8,689 bases of DNA. Origin: JAAYAY01 sp964429355 (lineage in GTDB: Bacteria > Planctomycetota > Planctomycetia > Pirellulales > Thermoguttaceae). Of this stretch, positions 1 through 4,819 are shown piece after piece. The notes under the pieces are model-generated. The model made no database searches, had not been told where the DNA came from, and saw nothing but the letters and a program-made list of their open reading frames with translations. Both the position numbers and the translations under genes were made by a program. Location: contig CAYSCH010000396.1 of assembly GCA_964429355.1 (NCBI GenBank), forward strand, positions 1 to 8,689, read 5' to 3'. Position 1 is the stretch's first letter, and each line of letters starts with the position of its first letter.

Positions 1-341
1 GGCATGCTCATGAACTTCTCCATGGCGAGCTGCTCCGCTTCGCGCTGTTTGCCTTCGAAGAGAAGCCGGCGGATTTCGGCCAGAGCGCCGGCGGCGCCGG
101 GGTGGGAGTAATCTCGCGGCCCACCGGCCCAGAGAGTATCCTCGTTGAACTGGATGCGTTCCTTGGCCGTTCCGCCGAACGCCATGGCGCCGAGACGGCC
201 GTTGCCGATGGGCAGCGCCTCGAGCCAGGTCTTCGCCGGCTCGTCGTACCAGAGTTCGCTGGCGCCGGGAACGCCCGGTTCGTGGGCCGCGGCGGTGAGC
301 GAGATCAAGGCGAGCAGCAGGATGGGAGCAAGATATCGCAT
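1..341 (-). CDS. GH95-family alpha-L-fucosidase-like enzyme, secreted (N-terminal part; runs off left edge)
   Basis: Reading leftward from the ATG at 341-339 gives 113 complete codons plus two bases, with no stop before the window edge. Residues 1-19 (MRYLAPILLLALISLTAAA) form a good Sec signal peptide. The mature part then shows the conserved start of the GH95 N-terminal beta-sandwich domain: LWYDEPAKTW at about 30-39, ALPIGNGRLGAMAFGG at 42-57 and FNEDTLWAGGPRDY at 65-78, followed by the helical stretch EIRRLLFEGKQREAEQLA. GH95 enzymes (usually about 750-800 aa) hydrolyse alpha-1,2-L-fucosides, and some act on alpha-L-galactosides; their catalytic residues lie far beyond this fragment, so activity cannot be judged. 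The start lies 39 bp after the stop of the HzsA-related gene on the same strand, suggesting one transcript. No strong Shine-Dalgarno sequence precedes the ATG. Family assignment is firm; the exact linkage specificity is not known. Confidence 0.92.
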   Translation of the reverse strand, partial: MRYLAPILLLALISLTAAAHEPGVPGASELWYDEPAKTWLEALPIGNGRLGAMAFGGTAKERIQFNEDTLWAGGPRDYSHPGAAGALAEIRRLLFEGKQREAEQLAMEKFMSM

Positions 342-380
342 GGTGGAAGTCTCACAGCATGTGTGACGTCCGGTGACGGA

Positions 381-3155
381 TCAGCGAACGGCATTCTGTG
401 TGAGGCGATTCTGCCGGAACTGGTAGTCCGACCAGAGGGGGCAGTTCAGGTCGGTCCAGCACTTGACGCGGTGCTTTTCCTCCTGGGTCAACTGGACGTC
501 ATAATGCCCCTTGTCGAGCACTTCCCAGAGCTTGCTCTTCACGGTACCGAAGGTGAGCGGGTCGGCCTTGTGGTGCTCCTGGCCCCACTGGTAGTCGAAG
601 TAGTGGACCCAGCCACCCTCGATCAACGTGCGGAAGGAGGCCGGCACGCCCTCGGGATCGAGCGCGGCGGTGAGGTTGAAACCCCGCTCGTCTTTCTGAT
701 TGTGGCAGTTCGTGCACTTGCTGTCCCAAACGGGCTGAACAACCTGCTCGTAGGCAAACGGCCCGGCTCCCCAAGGCGGCGGCTCGAGCGGCTCAGCCTG
801 GCGACGCAGGGCCGTGCCCTCGCGGACCGGCGGTGCCGAGAGGCGATTCTCGTGGCATCCCACACAGCTTCGTGTTTCGCCAGGCTGGAGCTGCACCACG
901 CTGCGCATCCGCTGGACCTCCTTGAAATCCTCGTCGAGGGCCTGGAAATAAAGCACTTTGCCGGCCGGGGCCAGAAAACTGGCCGAGCCGTCGTCTTCCA
1001 CCCTGGCCAGGCCGAGGACCCCCTTGGCCACGTAGCTGGGCCAGCCGTTGGGCCCCAGCACCTTGTGGGTCGGCGTAGCATACCAGTCCTGGAATGGTTC
1101 GTGGTCAGCCTGGTATCCGCCGGTCGGCAACTCGAGCAGATCGGCCCGCAGTTCCTGGCAGACACGGATGTACTTGACTCGCCCCCGCTCGACGTTGGGG
1201 GCGAGCCCCTGGTAGACATCGGCCACGACAAAGCACCCCATCTCAGGCTCCTCTTCGGGTGTCGCCGGGAAATCGGGGGGTGGTGCGACCGGACGCCACA
1301 GGGTCGGACTCATGGCGCCGATTGCCGGATCCATGTGCAGCAGTTCCCGGTTGCCGTAGCGATCGATCAGGTAGAGCCCAAAGCGATCGTCGGGGGCGTG
1401 GCTGCAGAGCACGTAGTCGCGGGTGACCGGCACGGGATCGCGGAAGCACTCGCGCCGGGGCCAGTTCATGTGGGTATAAAAAGGCATGTCCGGCGTGATG
1501 CTGCGGATCGCTTCCGGGTTGAATCGTCCCTTGGCCGGCTCGACCAGCGCGATGGGGCCGTTCAGATCGCCACCATGCGCCACGAGAGTGCAGCAGAGTT
1601 CGTTGGTGCCGGGGACCTGATGGCCGTTGGCATAGCAGTTGATCGTGTTGTTGCCGAAGATCAATTCGGGATGGGTCCCATCCGGGCGGATGGCCCAGAG
1701 CGTGTGCCCGAAATCGGCTCCCTTGTCGAGATATTCGGATCGCATCCAGAGCACACGGCCGTCGCGCATCAGCGAGGGCGTCCATTCGCTCAGGTTGGCG
1801 TGGGAGAGGGGACGGATGCCCGTGCCGTCGGCATCCATCCGAAACAGCACAAACGCCTGAGGCCGCCAGCAGAGGAACCGCGATCGGCAACGGGTCGAAA
1901 TGAAGGCCAGGCCGCCGTCAGGCAGAGGGCAGGGAAAATAATCGTGAAAGGGCCCGCTCGCCAGTTGCCGGGGATCGCTCCCGTCAGCATTCATCGCCAT
2001 CAGGCGGAAGTAGTCCCCCTTGGTCGTTTGATGGGCGAAGTAGATCTTCTCAGTATCGAAGGAGGCAATCGGATCACGGGCGACACCCTCACCGGCGTCG
2101 AACAAACGGACGAGTTGCTTGTGCTCCGGGGCGAGGCGGCCGTCGAGCCGGGGGATCTCCAGCCGGCAGATCGCACCGCCGGGAGGGCCCAGGGCGTCGA
2201 GGATCACGCTGTAGTTGTGGGAAGGCAGGTACGGATGGCGATGAACGAAGAGGATGTTCTGAAGCGGTTCCAGCGTCGGATCGCGGAACATCAGGCGCCG
2301 TTTGGCATGCCGGGCATCCAGGAACAGCTCTCTGGCCAGAGACGGGTCGGCGGACGGGCCCGCGGCAAGCCAGCCGTCGAGCCGCTGCCGGAGACTGGCC
2401 GCCTCCTGGTGTTCCTGGACCGTGTCGATACCTTGAGCAGCGAATCGATCGATCATCTCTTCGAACTGCCGCAACACGCGGTCGATCGGATTGGCCGGGT
2501 CGATCCGCGAGCCGGTTCGGGCCTCGCAGAGGAAGGCATAGGGCACCATTTCTTCGGCCGCCAGGAGCGACGCCAGGGTGGCGTCCGATGTGTCGAGTGC
2601 TCCCACGCTCTGCGGCGAAAGGGGCGCCGGCGCCTCGGGGGCGGGCACTCCCGCCGCAATCGCCTTCACGGCTCGCGCAGACTGCCAGCTCTGTCCGTCG
2701 AGCGATACGAGAAGTTCAAAGTCGACCGCCAGGCGGTCCCTGTATTGCCCTTGCCGATCGCGGGAAAAAACGACCCGGTCGATCGTCTGCTCCCCGGCCA
2801 GTTCGATCTGAGCCCACTCCTCCGTGGCACCGGCGGCGATCCAACTGAAGCTGTTGCCGTAACGGCCGTCGTTGAGGTGCGGCACCTGATGGATTGCATA
2901 TCCGGCGAGGCACGACGACGCCGTGGCCTTGGCCCCATCGGACGCCCGGGCCAGGTTCTCCTGGCCTTCCGGTGCGTAGACTTCCAACTCGTCGATGCAC
3001 GGCTGGCCGCTCAACGCGCCATGGATCAGGAAACGCACAAACCGGGCCTGTGCCGGAGGAAACGCGATTTCATTCGGCGCGTCCGGTCGGACCGTCATTT
3101 CGCCCGCAGACAGGGTGGTTGCCAGCAGCAGGGTCAGAACGAGACTTCGGGTCAT
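381..3155 (-). CDS. HzsA-related secreted di-haem protein (discoidin-like + beta-propeller + two CXXCH)
   Basis: This is a 924-aa exported protein. Residues 1-18 (MTRSLVLTLLLATTLSAG) are a Sec signal peptide. Residues about 23-170 resemble an F5/8 type C (discoidin) domain, with FVRFLIHGALSGQPCIDELEVY at 39-60 and WAQIELAGEQTIDRVVFSRD at 114-133. A helical linker leads into a region from about 295 (ILFVHRHPYLPSHNYS) that contains TolB/PD40-like blades: MNADGSDPRQL, MDADGTGIRPL and IRPDGTHPELI. Near the C-terminus are two c-type haem sites, CVGCH at 764-768 and CTNCH at 814-818. This order matches proteins annotated as HzsA-related, named after the alpha subunit of anammox hydrazine synthase. 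Such homologues are widespread in Planctomycetota outside anammox and their function is unknown, so hydrazine synthesis should not be assumed. The haems imply periplasmic or extracellular electron transfer. The ATG overlaps the stop of the upstream GntR-type gene (ATGA). It also has its own ribosome site, AGAGGA, 7 nt upstream. A GH95 gene follows 39 bp later. Confidence 0.9.
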   Translation of the reverse strand: MTRSLVLTLLLATTLSAGEMTVRPDAPNEIAFPPAQARFVRFLIHGALSGQPCIDELEVYAPEGQENLARASDGAKATASSCLAGYAIHQVPHLNDGRYGNSFSWIAAGATEEWAQIELAGEQTIDRVVFSRDRQGQYRDRLAVDFELLVSLDGQSWQSARAVKAIAAGVPAPEAPAPLSPQSVGALDTSDATLASLLAAEEMVPYAFLCEARTGSRIDPANPIDRVLRQFEEMIDRFAAQGIDTVQEHQEAASLRQRLDGWLAAGPSADPSLARELFLDARHAKRRLMFRDPTLEPLQNILFVHRHPYLPSHNYSVILDALGPPGGAICRLEIPRLDGRLAPEHKQLVRLFDAGEGVARDPIASFDTEKIYFAHQTTKGDYFRLMAMNADGSDPRQLASGPFHDYFPCPLPDGGLAFISTRCRSRFLCWRPQAFVLFRMDADGTGIRPLSHANLSEWTPSLMRDGRVLWMRSEYLDKGADFGHTLWAIRPDGTHPELIFGNNTINCYANGHQVPGTNELCCTLVAHGGDLNGPIALVEPAKGRFNPEAIRSITPDMPFYTHMNWPRRECFRDPVPVTRDYVLCSHAPDDRFGLYLIDRYGNRELLHMDPAIGAMSPTLWRPVAPPPDFPATPEEEPEMGCFVVADVYQGLAPNVERGRVKYIRVCQELRADLLELPTGGYQADHEPFQDWYATPTHKVLGPNGWPSYVAKGVLGLARVEDDGSASFLAPAGKVLYFQALDEDFKEVQRMRSVVQLQPGETRSCVGCHENRLSAPPVREGTALRRQAEPLEPPPWGAGPFAYEQVVQPVWDSKCTNCHNQKDERGFNLTAALDPEGVPASFRTLIEGGWVHYFDYQWGQEHHKADPLTFGTVKSKLWEVLDKGHYDVQLTQEEKHRVKCWTDLNCPLWSDYQFRQNRLTQNAVR

Positions 3156-3361
3156 GTCCGTGTCCTCTCAGAATTGAGGACGGAAAGAGCTTCCCGGATC
3201 GGCAGGCGGCTGGACCCGATCATCTCGACCAAGGTGCGTTCGGACGGCAGGCGATCGCCCGCCTGAAGGCGATGGTCGGCGATGTATTGGACGAGGGCGC
3301 GGACGATCGCGTCCACGACCGTCTCGCGTGGCGAGATGGGGAGGATTTCGGCCGTTGCCAC
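3152..3361 (-). CDS. Truncated GntR/FadR-type DNA-binding protein (69 aa, helix-turn-helix only)
   Basis: A GTG start at 3361-3359 follows a strong Shine-Dalgarno AAGGAG at 3373-3368 with a 6-nt spacer, so translation is likely. The product matches the N-terminus of GntR-family repressors: an amphipathic first helix (VVDAIVRALVQYIADHRLQ), the hallmark AGDRLPSERTL, then EMIGSSRLPIREALSVL as the recognition-helix segment. A normal FadR-type protein continues with a wing (typically EGLI..rG.G.fV) and a C-terminal ligand-binding FCD domain of about 140 aa. Here the protein ends after NSERTRT, and the TGA overlaps the ATG of the HzsA-related gene. I looked in the other two frames past the break and found no wing or FCD sequence, so a simple frameshift does not explain the loss. 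It is either a decayed regulator whose C-terminal part was deleted, or a minimal DNA-binding or translation-coupling leader peptide. The family call is secure for the helix-turn-helix; its activity is uncertain. Confidence 0.72.
   Translation of the reverse strand: MATAEILPISPRETVVDAIVRALVQYIADHRLQAGDRLPSERTLVEMIGSSRLPIREALSVLNSERTRT
3163..3168 (-). promoter_or_regulatory. Shine-Dalgarno of the HzsA-related gene
   Basis: AGAGGA on the minus strand lies 7 nt upstream of the ATG at 3155. It sits inside the last codons of the GntR-type gene. With the ATGA overlap, this allows either independent initiation or re-initiation by ribosomes that have just finished the short upstream protein. Confidence 0.6.
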
Positions 3362-3367
3362 GCAGGT

Positions 3368-3373
3368 CTCCTT
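3368..3373 (-). promoter_or_regulatory. Shine-Dalgarno of the GntR-type gene
   Basis: AAGGAG on the minus strand lies 6 nt upstream of the GTG at 3361. This is the best ribosome site in the window. It fixes the non-ATG start of the 69-aa protein and argues that the short reading frame is translated. Confidence 0.72.
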
Positions 3374-3374
3374 C

Positions 3375-3390
3375 GAGTCGTGAAAGACTC
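3375..3390 (-). promoter_or_regulatory. Small inverted repeat in the leader of the GntR-type gene
   Basis: GAGTC (3375-3379) and GACTC (3386-3390) form a 5-bp perfect inverted repeat around a 6-nt loop. It sits 1 nt before the AAGGAG ribosome site of the 69-aa GntR-type gene. In a leftward transcript it could form a short hairpin next to the ribosome site, or it could be an extra arm of the neighbouring operator cluster. The stem is weak, so a structural role is uncertain. Confidence 0.3.
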
Positions 3391-3409
3391 ATATACTGAT
3401 ATGACCAGT
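3390..3409 (-). promoter_or_regulatory. Candidate GntR-type operator and weak promoter upstream of the leftward genes
   Basis: Read on the minus strand, ACTGGTCATATCAGT (3409-3395) is an imperfect palindrome with matching outer ACTG/CAGT arms. Its core TGGTCATATCA fits the FadR-subfamily operator pattern T-N-G-T-N3-A-C-N-A at all but one fixed base. An overlapping repeat CATAT-ACTG-ATATG covers 3390-3403. On the minus strand a weak promoter can be drawn, with TTGCTA near -35 just before the palindrome and TATGAG near -10 at its far end, so a bound repressor would cover it. The position 34 bp upstream of the GntR-type start fits autoregulation. The repeats are seen directly; the operator role is inferred. 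Confidence 0.42.
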
Positions 3410-3446
3410 TAGCAAGCGTAAGGATAGTCGTTTGTTTTGGCGGCTG

Positions 3447-3460
3447 CAAGGTTTGCCTTG
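3447..3460. repeat. Perfect short inverted repeat CAAGG-TTTG-CCTTG
   Basis: Two 5-bp arms around a 4-nt centre lie in the divergent intergenic region. The size is compatible with a half-turn-spaced operator or a small hairpin. No regulator can be assigned and chance occurrence is possible. Confidence 0.25.
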
Positions 3461-3663
3461 AACTTCGCTGGATGCCGTCGAGGAGCCAACCCCGGGAGCG
3501 GTGAACGATCTCAGAAAACGGGCTCTGCCAGCGAGCGGCTAAATGGTTGTGAAAAAACGAGTTCGGGCGAGATCGACTGTGGACAGGGAAGGCGGAAAAC
3601 ACGATAACTGGTTCTGGGAGTGGCCATCCAACTGCCGCGCCCGCATTCCATTGCACTGAGTGT

Positions 3664-3679
3664 GTTGACACGTCACAAC
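3664..3679 (+). promoter_or_regulatory. Candidate operator GTTGacACGTcaCAAC overlapping a TTGACA box
   Basis: This 16-bp interrupted palindrome has matching outer GTTG/CAAC arms and a self-complementary ACGT centre, with 12 of 16 positions symmetric. It lies 55 bp before the ATG of the TIM-barrel gene and includes a perfect TTGACA (3665-3670) that could be a -35 box. The expected -10 position about 17 bp later (GGACCA) is poor. The symmetry is more convincing than the sigma-70 promoter reading. Confidence 0.4.
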
Positions 3680-3734
3680 CCTGAGCCGGACCAGAACACT
3701 CACTCCAGCCACACCACCCGAGAGACCGAAAGCC

Positions 3735-4628
3735 ATGAACTATCGCAGAAATCAGATCCGTGCCATGTTGATGACCACGTTGGTCGTGGCGATATCGATC
3801 GTCGCCGCCCGAGCGGAGGAGGGGACGCGGCCGGCGAGTGTGTTTGCCAAAAGCAACCTGGTCGCATGGTGCATTGTGCCCTTTGACTCCAGCCAGCGGA
3901 GCCCGGAGGCACGGGCGGAGATGCTCGAGCGACTGGGGATCCAACGGGTGGCCTACGACTGGCGCGAGGAGCATGTGGCGAGCTTCGAAGAAGAGATTCT
4001 GGCCTACAAGAAGCACCACCTCGACTACTTTGCCTTCTGGAGCTGGCACCCCGCCATGGAGCCGCTCCTGGAGAAGCACGGCATCCGGCCCCAGATCTGG
4101 ATGACGGTGCCCAGTCCGGAGGCACAAACGGAGGAAGCGATGGTCGAGGCAGCAGGCAAGGCACTCCTCCCACTCGTCGAGCAATCTGAGAAACTGGGTT
4201 GCCAATTCGGGCTCTACAACCACGGCGGCTGGGGGGGCGGGCCGAAGAACATGGTGGCTATCTGCCGGTGGCTGCGGGAGAAGGCGGGGAGCGACCACGT
4301 GGGGATCGTCTACAATCTCCACCACGGGCACGACCACATTCAGGATTTTGCCGAGTGCCTTGCGGCAATGAAGCCCTATCTCCTCTGCATCAACCTGAAC
4401 GGCATGAACGACGGGGCCAATCCCAAGATCGTGCGCCTGGGCAAAGGGCAGCATGAGAAGGCCATGATGGAGACAATTCTCAAAAGCGGTTATCACGGAC
4501 CGATCGGAATCCTCGGGCACACGAGCGGCGAAGATATCGAGGTGGTGCTGCGCGAGAATCTGGAAGGGATGGAGCGGCTGCTCGAGGAACTGGGCGACAC
4601 GGAAGCTCTGAAGACCTACGCCAGGTAG
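3735..4628 (+). CDS. Exported xylose-isomerase-like TIM-barrel (sugar phosphate isomerase/epimerase family) protein
   Basis: This is a 297-aa protein. Residues 1-27 are a signal peptide: a basic n-region (MNYRRNQIR), a hydrophobic core (MLMTTLVVAISIVA) and an ARA-E cleavage site. The ATG at 3735 is preferred because it supplies the basic n-region, although an in-frame ATG lies 10 codons later. The rest has alternating strands and helices typical of the AP-endonuclease-2/xylose-isomerase-like barrel: RVAYDWREEH at 71-80, FAFWSWHP at 99-106, FGLYNHGGWGG at 158-168, VGIVYNLHHGHDH at 189-201, LLCINLNG at 216-223 and GPIGILGH at 255-262. Secreted members of this type are common in Planctomycetota. 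Relatives carry out isomerisation, epimerisation or elimination on sugars, including 3-keto-glycosides, but the substrate here is unknown. The usual acidic metal ligands appear replaced, with His- and Asn-rich motifs instead. It faces the HzsA-related set across the intergenic region and precedes the GH42-like gene by 191 bp. Confidence 0.88.
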   Translation: MNYRRNQIRAMLMTTLVVAISIVAARAEEGTRPASVFAKSNLVAWCIVPFDSSQRSPEARAEMLERLGIQRVAYDWREEHVASFEEEILAYKKHHLDYFAFWSWHPAMEPLLEKHGIRPQIWMTVPSPEAQTEEAMVEAAGKALLPLVEQSEKLGCQFGLYNHGGWGGGPKNMVAICRWLREKAGSDHVGIVYNLHHGHDHIQDFAECLAAMKPYLLCINLNGMNDGANPKIVRLGKGQHEKAMMETILKSGYHGPIGILGHTSGEDIEVVLRENLEGMERLLEELGDTEALKTYAR

Positions 4629-4661
4629 TTCGATCCGGGACGACGAACGTGGTCGCCGTCT

Positions 4662-4684
4662 CACGAGAAGTTGATCAACTCGTG
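4662..4684. repeat. Bulged palindrome centred on GTTGATCAAC
   Basis: CACGA, then GAA, then the perfect palindrome GTTGATCAAC, then TCGTG. The outer CACGA/TCGTG arms pair if the three-base GAA is looped out, giving ten matched pairs in total. It begins 33 bp after the TIM-barrel stop. It could be an operator for the downstream gene or a weak transcript-end structure. Confidence 0.4.
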
Positions 4685-4706
4685 TGGCACATCCCTGAGG
4701 CACGAA

Positions 4707-4720
4707 GGGCGTGGTCGCCC
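4707..4720 (+). repeat. GC-rich hairpin GGGCG-TGGT-CGCCC
   Basis: A perfect 5-bp all-GC stem with a 4-nt loop ends directly against the in-frame ATG at 4721. In RNA it would be stable and would hide the ribosome-binding zone of that ATG, which supports the GTG at 4820 as the start of the next gene. It might also help end the upstream transcript, although no T-run follows. Confidence 0.4.
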
Positions 4721-4806
4721 ATGAAACGGCACTCTTCGCTGCATGCGGGGAAGGGCTGTCCCCTCGGAGAATCGTCCGCCTGTTCTGACGCTACGCCAAA
4801 GAATCT

Positions 4807-4810
4807 GGAG
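4807..4810 (+). promoter_or_regulatory. Shine-Dalgarno supporting the GTG start of the GH42-like gene
   Basis: GGAG lies 9 nt upstream of the GTG at 4820. The alternative ATG at 4721 has only a weak GAAGGG about 12 nt upstream, buried in a hairpin. The GTG start also places the hydrophobic export segment at the extreme N-terminus. Confidence 0.5.
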
Positions 4811-4819
4811 ACTCTTGCT

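Larger units (their letters stand above)
3362..3734. other. Divergent intergenic region (373 bp) between the two gene sets
   Basis: No convincing gene lies here. The region separates the leftward GntR-type/HzsA-related/GH95 set from the rightward TIM-barrel gene, so it should contain both promoters. It is less GC-rich than the genes, most clearly around 3381-3440. Several inverted repeats are visible: GAGTC/GACTC at 3375-3390, CATAT/ATATG at 3390-3403, ACTG/CAGT at 3395-3409, CAAGG/CCTTG at 3447-3460 and GTTG..ACGT..CAAC at 3664-3679. Clear consensus -10 boxes were not found, so transcription starts cannot be placed with confidence. Confidence 0.7.
4629..4819. other. Spacer with two inverted repeats between the TIM-barrel and GH42-like genes
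   Basis: These 191 bp hold no independent gene. They contain the bulged palindrome at 4662-4684 and a GC-rich hairpin at 4707-4720. A 10-bp sequence CGTGGTCGCC occurs twice (4648-4657 and 4710-4719). There is no run of T after either repeat, so a standard intrinsic terminator is not visible. The reading frame of the next gene stays open through much of this spacer, with an in-frame ATG at 4721. Confidence 0.6.

Noticed and set aside
363..378. GTGACG repeated as GTGACG-TCCG-GTGACG between the HzsA-related and GH95 genes
   Set aside because: Six-bp direct repeats in a short GC-rich spacer are expected by chance and fit no clear terminator or operator.
381..3155. Reading the HzsA-related gene as evidence for anammox
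   Set aside because: Only the family resemblance is present. There are no beta/gamma hydrazine synthase subunits or other anammox genes here, and the neighbours are carbohydrate enzymes.
102..3266. A 1054-aa open frame on the plus strand opposite the HzsA-related gene
   Set aside because: It is antisense to a gene with signal peptide, domains and haem motifs. Its translation is low-complexity and rich in Arg, Gly, Val and His with no recognisable domain, as expected for a stop-poor shadow frame in GC-rich DNA.
3665..3693. A full sigma-70 promoter built on TTGACA at 3665-3670
   Set aside because: The hexamer 17 bp downstream is GGACCA, which is no -10 box. Only the palindrome is reported with moderate weight.
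3168..4703. A 511-aa open frame on the minus strand across the TIM-barrel gene and the intergenic region
   Set aside because: It is antisense to the well-supported TIM-barrel gene and shows no family motif. Its last part merely reads the GntR-type region in the wrong frame.
4648..4719. 10-bp direct repeat CGTGGTCGCC as a mobile-element scar or iteron
   Set aside because: Only two copies, of GC-rich and likely coincidental sequence, with no transposase or longer flanking repeats.
4721..4819. ATG at 4721 as the start of the GH42-like gene
   Set aside because: The 33 extra residues are polar, would push the hydrophobic export segment inside the protein, and the ATG lies against a GC hairpin with a weak ribosome site. 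It is not fully excluded because the GTG-started signal lacks a basic n-region.
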